Shown here: positions 1-8,026 of the stretch, in pieces
Numbering within the stretch: the first letter of the stretch is position 1
Layout of the letters: every line of letters starts with the position of its first letter
Source: Porphyromonadaceae bacterium
GTDB lineage: Bacteria > Bacteroidota > Bacteroidia > Bacteroidales > UBA12481
DNA: 37,036 nucleotides
Assembly (NCBI GenBank): GCA_007280905.1
Contig: QYQM01000001.1
Coordinates: 1-37,036, forward strand
Direction of reading: 5' to 3'
The notes under the pieces: model-generated
Seen by the model: only the letters and a program-made list of their open reading frames with translations
Database searches by the model: none
What the model was told of the DNA's origin: nothing
Position numbers and translations under genes: made by a program

Positions 1-2
1 TC

Positions 3-125
3 AGACAAATTTGCGACAAACTCAAATACGATTTAATACCTTTCCCCCGGAAAAAATCCGTGTGGCACCCTGGCGAATATTTTAAAAATCCAAAACCAGA
101 TTATCAACTTGTTACGGATGGATAG
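3..125 (+). CDS. C-terminal end of an unidentified reading frame entering from the left edge
   Basis: One plus-strand frame stays open from the window edge to a TAG at 123-125 and reads as ordinary protein (about 40 residues, ending near WHPGEYFKNPKPDYQLVTDG). I do not recognise a family. Its end lies close to where istA similarity stops on the other strand (about 145-160), so it may be a gene cut or terminated by the insertion-sequence junction, or its natural 3' end. Only the open frame and its plausible composition support it. Confidence 0.3.
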   Translation, partial: RQICDKLKYDLIPFPRKKSVWHPGEYFKNPKPDYQLVTDG

Positions 126-540
126 CTGCAATCTGGGTTAATAATATGTAGTCACAGACTACCGTGTAACCGATGTCGTGACCCGATGCCTGCAACATCT
201 CCCAGATATCAATACTCTTTACGACCTGCTTGCCTTTGCCCGTCCGTCGCTTCTCGTCGTTCTCCTGAAGATGCCGGTCGATCTCCTGAATGATCTCTGT
301 GGTCAATTTTCTCTTACCCCGGTTTTTAACATTATACTTCGGAACCGTCAGTAGAAAATCCGAGAGTACCGGCTCCGGTAACCCGGAGGCTTGACTCTGT
401 TCCAAAGCCCGAATGAACGACTTTATGTATCGCCGAACCGTGTTGCGGCTAACGCCGAGAACCGAGGCAATTTCCACCTCCGATTTTCTCTCGACGTGCC
501 AATACTGAATGATTTTTTGTTTGTCTACCATGCTTACCAT
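112..540 (-). pseudogene. istA: istA, IS21-family transposase, truncated to the N-terminal part
   Basis: The 142-residue product starts with an IS21-type helix-turn-helix: residues about 5-45 read KQKIIQYWHVERKSEVEIAS followed by LGVSRNTVRRYI. A linker rich in basic residues follows, then the GYTVVCDYI segment that precedes the catalytic domain in IstA proteins. Intact IstA is roughly 400-500 residues with a DDE integrase core. None of that core is present here, and the last ten residues do not look like IstA. The ATG at 538-540 sits about 50 bases inside the repeat-bearing terminus, the usual place for istA. It is not expected to be a functional transposase. Family call confident, exact breakpoint not. 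Confidence 0.8.
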
Positions 541-588
541 TTTTGCTGCCTTTTTCGTGTGAAAGGCAAGTTAATTTTATTTGATAAG

Positions 589-633
589 CTGTGCAGTTTT
601 CAACCGGTACCCTGTGCAGTTTTCAACCGGTAC
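589..633. repeat. IS21-end direct repeats (two 22-bp units, 23-bp period)
   Basis: CTGTGCAGTTTTCAACCGGT followed by AC occurs at 589-610 and again at 612-633 with a single C between. Multiple short repeats at the ends are the transposase-binding sites of IS21-family elements. The repeat lies between istA and the interrupted gene, marking the element's end. Confidence 0.85.
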
Positions 634-881
634 TTACAGCTATTGGAATATCTATCGTTTCACTGCTGGTCTTAAGCTCTGCCTACTTGGGTTACTATTC
701 AGTAAGACTTTCCAACAGACTTGATAAGGAACGTTTAGAGAAAGAAACCCTGCTCTCGGAAAAAATACATTTAAACAGAAATTTAGAGGAATTACAGAAG
801 AAGATCAACTCTGAAACTGAAAAGAATCTCGAATTGACCCGGATTCTTGAGGCTTCTCAAGGTCAAAGGAAAGACAAGTGA
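591..881 (+). pseudogene. Remnant of a membrane-anchored coiled-coil protein gene interrupted by the IS21 element
   Basis: From 639 on the frame encodes one hydrophobic helix (AIGISIVSLLVLSSAYLGYY) followed by a charged coiled coil, ending at 881. It aligns residue by residue with the N-terminal part of the protein encoded at 14471-15334: KETLLSEKIHLNRNLEEL here against KENVLSEKIDLNKNLEAL there, and LTRILEAS against LISILEAT. The first eight or so residues before the helix are replaced by the IS end. The frame remains open backward to a GTG at 591 inside the IS repeat, so a 96-residue fusion could still be made. Compared with the 287-residue paralog it stops early, before the C-terminal domain. 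Role unknown. Confidence 0.65.
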
Positions 882-921
882 AAAAATCAACTAATAATAA
901 TGTTCAAAAATATTAATCATC

Positions 922-1023
922 ATGGCCAAGAAAAAAATTCCCGAATTGTTGGTGGCTCTCCTTATTTTTATCGCAATCGTTTTACTTATGGTTATCGCTA
1001 AAATTATTTTCAAATTGTCATAG
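922..1023 (+). CDS. Possible 33-residue single-helix membrane protein
   Basis: ATG at 922 opens a 33-codon frame ending at TAG 1021-1023. The product starts MAKKKIPELL and continues as a strongly hydrophobic helix (VALLIFIAIVLLMVIAKIIF), a basic-N-terminus, one-helix design (N-in predicted by the positive-inside rule). There is no Shine-Dalgarno, which is normal for this phylum. A hairpin that could end transcription follows at 1100-1133. It may belong to the transcript of the broken coiled-coil gene. No family recognised, and a chance ORF cannot be excluded. Confidence 0.4.
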   Translation: MAKKKIPELLVALLIFIAIVLLMVIAKIIFKLS

Positions 1024-1099
1024 TAACAAAGCATAAGATATTTGTTTCATAATGGTTTGATAACCAAGGATACTCTGTTAATTTGATTTTCATCCAAAG

Positions 1100-1133
1100 A
1101 GGGACATATCGGATTAAATCTGATTATGTCCCT
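1100..1133 (+). terminator. Strong stem-loop, probable terminator before nhaD
   Basis: AGGGACATA at 1100-1108 pairs perfectly with TATGTCCCT at 1125-1133. The inside (1109-1123) folds further into a six-pair stem with a three-base loop, with a single bulged T. The downstream T content is modest (TTCCGTTT), so it may act as a weak terminator or a processing barrier. It separates the small ORF region from nhaD. Confidence 0.55.
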
Positions 1134-1170
1134 TTCCGTTTAAACCAGTCAACCTACAAATACTAAAGCC

Positions 1171-2574
1171 ATGTTTTTATTCATGATCATCCTATTTGTT
1201 CTGGGTTATGTCGCCATCGCCCTCGAACATCCCATAAAGATTAATAAGGCGGCTACCGCACTGATTATAGGAACATTAACGTGGGTAGCATATATGCTGG
1301 GATTGCCCGATATTCTGAACCAGGGTTATAGTAGTGCCTGGAATAGTTTTATTCTAACCAATCCTGGTGTTGGTTATAAGGACATGATTAAATTCGTTGG
1401 CGAGCACGAAGTACTATCTCACCTGGCTGAAACCGCAACAATTATATTTTTCCTCCTCGGTGCCATGACTATAGTCGAAATTATCGACCAGCACCATGGT
1501 TTTAAGGTTATAACCGATAAAATTCATACAACCGGTTTTACCAGATTGATCTGGATCATCAGCATACTTACGTTTTTTATGTCTGCTATCCTCGACAACC
1601 TTACCACGACAATAGTCATGGTGGCCTTATTGCGTAAGTTGGTATCCGACAAGGAGCAGAAATGGTTCATTGCAGGATTGATTATCCTGGCAGCCAATGC
1701 GGGAGGTGCCTGGTCTCCTATTGGAGATGTCACAACCATTATGTTGTGGATCGGCGGGCAGGTTTCAACTGTAAACATTATTCTGAAAGTATTCTTACCC
1801 AGCCTGTTCAGTATTATGATCCCTTTACTGATCATTACCTTCTTTTATCCAAAAAGCGATATAGTCCGGCCAAAGGACAGTTTTGCCGATCAACGCCAGT
1901 TTAATACAGCAGCCGAACGTACCGGTATCTTGATGCTGGGTGTAGGTTGTTTACTCTTTGTGCCGGTTTTTAAGACGCTTACCCATTTACCTCCTTATAT
2001 GGGTATGCTTCTGGGATTAGGAGTTTTGTGGGTAGTAACTGAAATTATCCACCGGGGTAAGCCTCATGAAGATCGGCGAAAACTTTCTGTTGCGGGCATT
2101 CTTGCAAAAGTTGATGTTCCCACAGTTCTATTTTTCCTAGGCATCTTGATGGCAGTTGCCTCATTATCATCAGCCGGTCATCTGGACCTTTTGTCGAAAT
2201 GGCTTGACGAAAAAGTTGGTGACATCTATGTTATCAACCTTATTATCGGCGCTTTATCCAGCATTGTTGATAATGTACCACTGGTAGCCGGAGCTATGGG
2301 GATGTACGATATTGCCACTCCGGAAATGGTCAGCGCAGCGACCGATCCAACTTATTTGAACTTTTTTGTTCAGGATGGACTTTTCTGGGAATTCCTTGCC
2401 TACTGTGCCGGCACCGGCGGAAGTATCCTGATCATCGGATCAGCAGCCGGTGTAGCAGCAATGGGTTTGGAAAAGATAGATTTTATCTGGTACCTCAAAA
2501 AGATCAGCTGGCTGGCAATAATCGGTTACCTGTCAGGGGCGGCAGTATATTGGTTACAGGCTCAGATTCTTTAG
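1171..2574 (+). CDS. nhaD: Na+/H+ antiporter, NhaD type
   Basis: The 467-residue inner-membrane protein belongs to the NhaD/ArsB (ion transporter) superfamily. NhaD exchanges cytoplasmic Na+ or Li+ for protons. The sequence has about a dozen hydrophobic segments and the family's signature stretches: an early LEHPIKINKAATALIIG, ILDNLTTTIVMVALLRKLV near residue 140, a central GGAWSPIGDVTTIMLW near residue 178, and SSIVDNVPLVAGAMGMY in the second half, with a GTGGSILIIGSAAGVAAMG stretch near the C-terminus. Length is normal for the family. Its stop codon overlaps the stop of the convergent KamA-family gene by four bases. Arsenite permease is the alternative, but the GGAWSPIGDVTT and IVDNVPLVA motifs favour NhaD. 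Confidence 0.92.
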   Translation: MFLFMIILFVLGYVAIALEHPIKINKAATALIIGTLTWVAYMLGLPDILNQGYSSAWNSFILTNPGVGYKDMIKFVGEHEVLSHLAETATIIFFLLGAMTIVEIIDQHHGFKVITDKIHTTGFTRLIWIISILTFFMSAILDNLTTTIVMVALLRKLVSDKEQKWFIAGLIILAANAGGAWSPIGDVTTIMLWIGGQVSTVNIILKVFLPSLFSIMIPLLIITFFYPKSDIVRPKDSFADQRQFNTAAERTGILMLGVGCLLFVPVFKTLTHLPPYMGMLLGLGVLWVVTEIIHRGKPHEDRRKLSVAGILAKVDVPTVLFFLGILMAVASLSSAGHLDLLSKWLDEKVGDIYVINLIIGALSSIVDNVPLVAGAMGMYDIATPEMVSAATDPTYLNFFVQDGLFWEFLAYCAGTGGSILIIGSAAGVAAMGLEKIDFIWYLKKISWLAIIGYLSGAAVYWLQAQIL

Positions 2575-4376
2575 AAATAATACCAGATGGTACTGTATTT
2601 TTCGGGATGTTCATGGTTCCGTTCCAAACGCTTCAGGTAATCAAATATAGGAGTGTCTGTATAAAGATAGTCATCAACGAATGTTACACGGGATTCCCAA
2701 GGATAAAATCGGTAAACTCTTTCCCCTGAAGGAGTAATCATGATAATTTCATGATCCTGCCAGGCACGAAGATGTGATTTACCAAGTTTAGGAACATTAA
2801 AAACCGGTTCATCAGTCCTGACCATACCCGGAAGAAACCTGGCTTCTTCCTTCCGTTCCTGCTGGATTCGGGCTATTGGTACACGGAAATCGTCTGTCTC
2901 CGTTTTGCCTTTTGTATTAAAAGAGTAATAAGGATCGACCCCGGCCAGTTTTAATGCGCGCCGAAGAGCGCTTGTTTCATAACGGTGGCTATTATAATAC
3001 GTGAATACCTGCTGATTATAAATACTCATCCCAGCTTCCCTGATCATGCGAATAGCAGCTATGGCCTCCGGAGTGATCTCAGCAGGATGCTCAAAATGGG
3101 TAACAAGGCAAATTTCCCGGAGACCCAGAACATGATTGTGCTTTAATATTGCGACTAGTTCAGGAGTAATACGAAACGGCAGAGTAACCGGAACCCGCGT
3201 TCCTATCCTTATCCTCTCAATATGATTAATCTTAGCTAGTTTGGTAAGGATTTTTTCCAGGTATTCATCGGGCAGCATCAACGGATCGCCTCCGGTAATC
3301 AAAACTTCGGATATATGCTGATTATCACGTATCCACCTGATCGCATTATCAACAATCTGGCTGGATACTCCACCATTATGGATGGATTTCATCTCCCAAT
3401 TTCTCTGGCAATAAACGCAAAGTTGAGGACAGGTATCGATCGGCTTAAGTATTACTATTTGTGGATATCTCCTGGTTATTCCCGGTATGGGTGAAGTAGA
3501 TTTTTCTCCCATGAAATCCATATCCACGTTTAATTGCCGGTTCGAAGCCACCAGTTCGCAATAGCCTTTTCCAGGTAAAACCTGGGCCCGGATTGCCCGA
3601 TCTGCCTGGCACGGACCGGCTGAATTGAATAATGAAAGGTAATAAGGAGTGATCTGGAATGGAATCCCGTTCTTGTGGGCGCTGTCTAATCCTTCCAGTT
3701 CATCCGCGGAGAGGTCAACTAAAGCCTTTAGAGTTTGTACATCGCTTATAATATGCTGGATCTGCCATTTATCCTTTATCCAATCTTCTTCCGATGCCCC
3801 AAAAAATAAAAGAATCTTTCGTTTCACCTTTTCATGGTCATTCACCAGGAGGGCATCAGTTCCTTTAGGAATGATTTTAATGCTCAGATCCTGTTTCTCT
3901 GCATAGGCATTCAGTTTTCTTGATCGCACCTGTGAGGCCATCAGATGATTTTCCGGAAGAGATAAAATCTCATCCGTTATCCTTGAGTTGCCGTTAATTC
4001 CTCTGAAGAGTGCAATGAATTCCATAATAAATCCCGGGCCCGGAAAAGAGATTATCTCCAATATTCCTTGTGCCAGTTCCCTTAAGATCTTCAAGGCAGA
4101 AAACCCAGTGAGAACTTCGTTCTCCGTCCGGATGATATTTTTTAATACTCCTATGCACTCCTTGGCATTGTTCCGTTCACAAATATGAAGTTCCTTCAAA
4201 TTCCGGTCGGAATAAATATTAAAGTAATGTCGCTCCATATCTGCCAGGTAATTAAAAAACTGATTTCGGGCATCTGCAGCTGATTCCGATTCTGTGAGAA
4301 TCTTATAGATCGCCGGGTCAGCATCCCACATGAGTTTGCATAGGTCTGCAACATCCTTGTTTAAAATACTTTTCAT
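2571..4376 (-). CDS. KamA-family radical-SAM aminomutase-like protein with N-terminal extension
   Basis: The 601-residue protein resembles lysine 2,3-aminomutase (KamA), a PLP- and 4Fe-4S/SAM-dependent enzyme that moves an alpha-amino group to the beta carbon. The cluster motif CPQLCVYC (CxxxCxxC) lies near residue 315, followed by the arginine that binds the substrate carboxylate in KamA (CQRNW). A PLP-lysine region (PKLGKSHL) lies near residue 527. Classical KamA is about 420 residues; here some 200 extra N-terminal residues with no motif I recognise precede the barrel. The two aspartates that hold the epsilon-amino group of lysine in KamA appear to be Asn here (YYSFNTKGK near residue 487 and VFNVPKLGK near residue 525), so lysine is a doubtful substrate. 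The gene is alone on its strand and has its own promoter. Confidence 0.85.
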   Translation of the reverse strand: MKSILNKDVADLCKLMWDADPAIYKILTESESAADARNQFFNYLADMERHYFNIYSDRNLKELHICERNNAKECIGVLKNIIRTENEVLTGFSALKILRELAQGILEIISFPGPGFIMEFIALFRGINGNSRITDEILSLPENHLMASQVRSRKLNAYAEKQDLSIKIIPKGTDALLVNDHEKVKRKILLFFGASEEDWIKDKWQIQHIISDVQTLKALVDLSADELEGLDSAHKNGIPFQITPYYLSLFNSAGPCQADRAIRAQVLPGKGYCELVASNRQLNVDMDFMGEKSTSPIPGITRRYPQIVILKPIDTCPQLCVYCQRNWEMKSIHNGGVSSQIVDNAIRWIRDNQHISEVLITGGDPLMLPDEYLEKILTKLAKINHIERIRIGTRVPVTLPFRITPELVAILKHNHVLGLREICLVTHFEHPAEITPEAIAAIRMIREAGMSIYNQQVFTYYNSHRYETSALRRALKLAGVDPYYSFNTKGKTETDDFRVPIARIQQERKEEARFLPGMVRTDEPVFNVPKLGKSHLRAWQDHEIIMITPSGERVYRFYPWESRVTFVDDYLYTDTPIFDYLKRLERNHEHPEKYSTIWYYF

Positions 4377-4406
4377 TAATTCAATAATTCATTAATATTA
4401 GAATGT

Positions 4407-4438
4407 TCAAGGTACAAAAAAGCTGGCTTCTGGACAAA
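4407..4438 (-). promoter_or_regulatory. Predicted promoter of the KamA-family gene
   Basis: On the minus strand TTTG (4435-4438) is followed after 20 bases by TACCTTGA (4407-4414), a close match to the Bacteroidota -33/-7 consensus TTTG-N19-21-TAnnTTTG with two differences at the end of the -7 box. The ATG at 4376 would lie about 25 bases downstream of the start point. Consensus match only. Confidence 0.45.
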
Positions 4439-4588
4439 TGCCTGTCTATACGCTTGTAAAGAACCATCTAGGTTGGATCAGTTCGACAATTATTGTAATT
4501 TTAAACTATTGGTGAGATTTCACACCTATATTAGAAGACCCATGTTAAATTATGTGCGAGGACCCGTCCAAAATGAGATAATAATCTG

Positions 4589-5752
4589 ATGAATACTGCT
4601 TTACAATTGATATTGATTTGTGGTATTATCATCATTGCCTATCTGAATGATGTTTTTGCAAGGAAGACCAAGATACCCGCTGTACTTTTTCTGATTATCC
4701 TCGGCATCCTGATGCGGCAGGCCAGTGACCATTTTAAACTGATCGATTTTGATTTTAAAACGATTATCCCGGTTTTAGGTACCTTTGGCCTGATCCTGAT
4801 TGTTTTTGAGGGAGCACTTGAGCTCGATTATGAAAAACAGAAAAACAGGATCATCCGGAATTCTTTTCTTTCGAGCCTGATTATCCTCGCTGCCACTTCT
4901 GTAGCAATCACTTTTCTTTTGTCGAAAAGTACCGGACTATCCTTTCATCAATGCCTGGTTAACGCCATTCCGCTCAGTATTATCAGTTCCGCCATTGCTA
5001 TTCCGTCTGTAGTTTCAATGACCGCTAAAACCAAGGAGTTCATAACCTATGAGAGCACTTTCTCGGACATCCTGGGGATCATTTACTTCAATTATGCCGT
5101 GACCTTTTCGGTTATTAATACTGGAATGTTTATGAAACTCGGTGCCGAACTTGTCCTGGTTACCCTTTTGTCACTGGCAGGCTGTCTTTTACTCCTGTTT
5201 CTGCTCAAAAAGATCACACATTTAGTTAAGTTTATCCTGATCATAACCGTAATGGTTTTTCTTTTTTCCATTGGAAAGTACTTTCATCTTTCCTCCCTGA
5301 TCCTGGTACTGGTATTCGGCCTTTTTTTAAAAAATCTTCACCTGTTCAGCTGGCCACTATTTCAGAAATATTTTGTTTATGACAAGTTTGAGAAGGATTT
5401 CGGTTTCCTCCATCAGATTACAGCCGAAGGTGTATTTCTTGTCAAGACCTTCTTTTTCATCATTTTTGGATTTATCATTGATTTTGAGGAACTTCTATTT
5501 ACAAGAACTTTTGTCATCAGTCTAATAGTAGTTGGGATTATCTATGTGATCCGGGCTGTGTTTATCCGGCTGATAACTAAAAGCTTTCTACCCATCACTT
5601 TTATTTCCCCACGGGGATTGATCACTATCCTACTATATCTCAGTATTCCCGAAGAATTCCGGATCCCGGAGGTAAATGCAGGTGTATTGTTCCTGGTGGT
5701 CCTTATCACAAGCTTAATGATGCTTCTTGGTCGGCGGGACCGCAAAATTTAG
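4589..5752 (+). CDS. Cation:proton antiporter (CPA family)
   Basis: The 387-residue protein is almost entirely hydrophobic, with about 12 membrane segments and the general plan of monovalent cation:proton antiporters. It has an N-terminal helix followed by ARKTKIPAVLFLIILGILM, the helix FGLILIVFEGALELDYE near residue 70-85 and a mid-region PLSIISSAIAIPSV. The C-terminus is short and has no TrkA or CBS regulatory domain. Near the end FISPRGLITILLYLSIP matches the (S)PRGL helix of NhaP/CPA1-like proteins. It probably expels Na+ or K+ in exchange for H+. The 212-base gap upstream separates it from the divergently transcribed KamA-family gene. Ion specificity cannot be read from sequence. Confidence 0.85.
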   Translation: MNTALQLILICGIIIIAYLNDVFARKTKIPAVLFLIILGILMRQASDHFKLIDFDFKTIIPVLGTFGLILIVFEGALELDYEKQKNRIIRNSFLSSLIILAATSVAITFLLSKSTGLSFHQCLVNAIPLSIISSAIAIPSVVSMTAKTKEFITYESTFSDILGIIYFNYAVTFSVINTGMFMKLGAELVLVTLLSLAGCLLLLFLLKKITHLVKFILIITVMVFLFSIGKYFHLSSLILVLVFGLFLKNLHLFSWPLFQKYFVYDKFEKDFGFLHQITAEGVFLVKTFFFIIFGFIIDFEELLFTRTFVISLIVVGIIYVIRAVFIRLITKSFLPITFISPRGLITILLYLSIPEEFRIPEVNAGVLFLVVLITSLMMLLGRRDRKI

Positions 5753-5786
5753 ACATACATGATGTTGGGTCTGGCACATCAGTAGA

Positions 5787-8009
5787 TTAGGACACCAACG
5801 CTTTTAAAAGCTCCAGGAAGATGGTGAATTCAGCAACATTAAATTTCGCTAGAGACGGACTTAATCCAATCCTTATGGTATAAGCTGTTTCCGGTAATGC
5901 TTTGAAAAGGAATTCATCGGTTTTGTCATCCCCGGCAGCAAGAATGAAATCGAAGCTTTCATTTAACAGCAAAGCATTTGCCGCTTGTCCTTTGTCATAT
6001 CTGCCACTTTTCAATTCCAGCACCTTGTTACCATCAATAATTTCAAAATCCGGTTTGTTACGAATGATCTCAGTCAAATCATCACGTAATTCATGAAGGC
6101 GTCGTTGGGCTAAATCAGAATCAGCATTTCTATAATGCCATGCAATGCTGCTTGTCTTCTCCTCGACAAAAGTTCCATTACAACGATTTACATATTCCAA
6201 AAGAACAGGCATTACGGTTTCTTTCCAATGTAAATCAGGATCAAAAGCCGCCTCCCATAGATCATTACCTCGTTTGATAAAGTAACCGTGTTCGGCCACT
6301 AATGTGACGTTGATGCCTTTGAATTGCCTTTCCAAAAATTCTCTGTTCCTTCCGCTGATGATCACAATATGATTTTTTGGATCCTGTGATATTTTCTTAA
6401 TGATGTTTATAGTTTTACGATCGATCACGGCCAGTTCAGGATATTTGGAGAAGGCAACCAACGTGCCGTCATAATCCAGAAAAAGGATACGACTATGAGC
6501 ATTGTGATATTCGGATGTTATTTGGGACGCAATCGGATTGTTCACAAATTTCACATTCAGCATCCTCTGGTGCTCCTTCGTATCATATGCCTGATGAAAA
6601 AAATCATACGCCCAGGTAAAGACGTTGTAAGTCGCCAACCGGTGTTGCATTCGTTCCAAACGGGCATGTTTATCGGCCGGCTCCATGACAAGAGCAGTAT
6701 GAATTGCCTCTGCCAATAAATTGTGATCTACCGGATTAATAATTAATGCATCGTCCAATTCTGCAGCAGCCCCGGCCATTTCGCTCAGTATCAGGACTCC
6801 TTTGTTCTCAACCTGGCAGGCTACGTATTCTTTGGCAACAAGATTCATTCCATCCCGCAATGGGGTAATAAGGCCAACATCACTTACATCGTACAATGCA
6901 ACCATCTCATTAAAAGATAAAGACCTGTATTGATATATGATAGGACGCCAGGCTAAGGAACTATATTGGCCATTAATACGGCCTACAGTCGATTCTATCT
7001 CCTTCTTCATTTCTTTGTATTTTTCAATACTGTCGCGGGAAGGGACGACAACCATATTGTAAACTACTTTTGTATGCCACTCAGGAAATTTTTCCAGGAA
7101 TGTTTCATATCCTTTCAGCCTTAATAACAGCCCTTTGGAATAATCGAGCCTGTCAACAGAGAATATGAGTTTTTGGCCGGGCAGATTCTTTAAGATCTTT
7201 TGTTTTTCCGCCAGTACGTTTTCGTTCAGGCATGCATTATGAAATTTATCATAGTCTATGCCAATTGGAAAAACATCAGCTTTAACCAGTTTATTGGGAG
7301 TATAGATAATGTTTTGATGACACTCAAAGATGGTGGTACGCTTAACACATTTAATGAAATGCTGAGTGTAGTCATTTGTATGAAAGCCTATTAAATCTGC
7401 CCCAAGCATTCCCGTAATTATTGATTCACGCCAATAGCGGGGTAACAACCTGAATAGTTCAAAGGATGGAAAAGGGATGTGTAGAAAAAACCCAATGGTA
7501 ACTCCAGGCAATCTTTCCCGAATCATTTCGGGTAGGAGGAGCAATTGATAATCATGAACCCAAATAAAATCACCCGGTTTTGCAACCTTTATGATTTCAT
7601 CACAGAATCTGGAGTTTACCTCCTTATATCCAACAAAATAGTCATTGTTATAAACACAATATGACGGGAAATAATGAAACAATGGCCATAGAAGGTCGTT
7701 TGAGAACCCTGCATAATGAAGGTCATTTAATTTTGGTGATATGCCGACTGGAACTATATCAAATTGCTCATTTTCAAATGCTGCTGATGGAAGATCCACA
7801 GACATATCATCCGCAATACCGGTCCAGATAATTTTCTTTTCATTTCCGTTACCGGCAATTAGCATAAACTTCTCAGATAAGGTAAGAATTGCAGAAACCA
7901 GTCCACCAGAATTCTGAACAGCCTTGATTCCGCTTTTGGTCTGGGTGAATTTAAATGGCAGTCGGTAAGCGGCAATTATTAACCTTTCAAAAAGAATATT
8001 ATTGTCCAT
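5787..8009 (-). CDS. Trehalose-6-phosphate synthase / trehalose-6-phosphate phosphatase fusion
   Basis: The 740-residue cytoplasmic protein joins two enzymes. Residues about 5-480 are a GT20 synthase (UDP-glucose plus glucose-6-phosphate to trehalose-6-phosphate), with [40 protein letters not shown] and the donor-site segment [17 protein letters not shown]. Residues about 500-740 are a HAD-family phosphatase starting with the catalytic [12 protein letters not shown], followed by IVIISGR and [13 protein letters not shown]. Together they make trehalose from sugar phosphates. The gene lies 17 bases after the GH15 gene and is almost certainly cotranscribed with it. All expected motifs are present; length is normal for the fusion. 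Confidence 0.95.
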   Translation of the reverse strand: MDNNILFERLIIAAYRLPFKFTQTKSGIKAVQNSGGLVSAILTLSEKFMLIAGNGNEKKIIWTGIADDMSVDLPSAAFENEQFDIVPVGISPKLNDLHYAGFSNDLLWPLFHYFPSYCVYNNDYFVGYKEVNSRFCDEIIKVAKPGDFIWVHDYQLLLLPEMIRERLPGVTIGFFLHIPFPSFELFRLLPRYWRESIITGMLGADLIGFHTNDYTQHFIKCVKRTTIFECHQNIIYTPNKLVKADVFPIGIDYDKFHNACLNENVLAEKQKILKNLPGQKLIFSVDRLDYSKGLLLRLKGYETFLEKFPEWHTKVVYNMVVVPSRDSIEKYKEMKKEIESTVGRINGQYSSLAWRPIIYQYRSLSFNEMVALYDVSDVGLITPLRDGMNLVAKEYVACQVENKGVLILSEMAGAAAELDDALIINPVDHNLLAEAIHTALVMEPADKHARLERMQHRLATYNVFTWAYDFFHQAYDTKEHQRMLNVKFVNNPIASQITSEYHNAHSRILFLDYDGTLVAFSKYPELAVIDRKTINIIKKISQDPKNHIVIISGRNREFLERQFKGINVTLVAEHGYFIKRGNDLWEAAFDPDLHWKETVMPVLLEYVNRCNGTFVEEKTSSIAWHYRNADSDLAQRRLHELRDDLTEIIRNKPDFEIIDGNKVLELKSGRYDKGQAANALLLNESFDFILAAGDDKTDEFLFKALPETAYTIRIGLSPSLAKFNVAEFTIFLELLKALVS

Positions 8010-8026
8010 TTATCAGTTTTGAATGG

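Larger units (their letters stand above)
112..638 (-). mobile_element. IS21-family insertion sequence remnant (one end plus 5' part of istA)
   Basis: The stretch carries the start of an istA-type transposase on the minus strand and, upstream of it, a terminal region with two copies of a 22-base repeat (589-610 and 612-633). IS21-family ends typically carry such multiple repeats and the element ends in TG...CA. On the minus strand the end reads TGTAAGTACCGGTTG, so the likely outer border is at about 638. The rest of istA, all of istB and the other end are missing, so the element cannot move by itself. The left limit is approximate, where istA similarity fades at about 145-160. Confidence 0.75.

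Noticed and set aside
5760-5781. Six-pair hairpin between the CPA antiporter and the TPS/TPP gene
   Set aside because: Stem TGATGT/ACATCA is short and not followed by a T tract on either strand; too weak to call a terminator.
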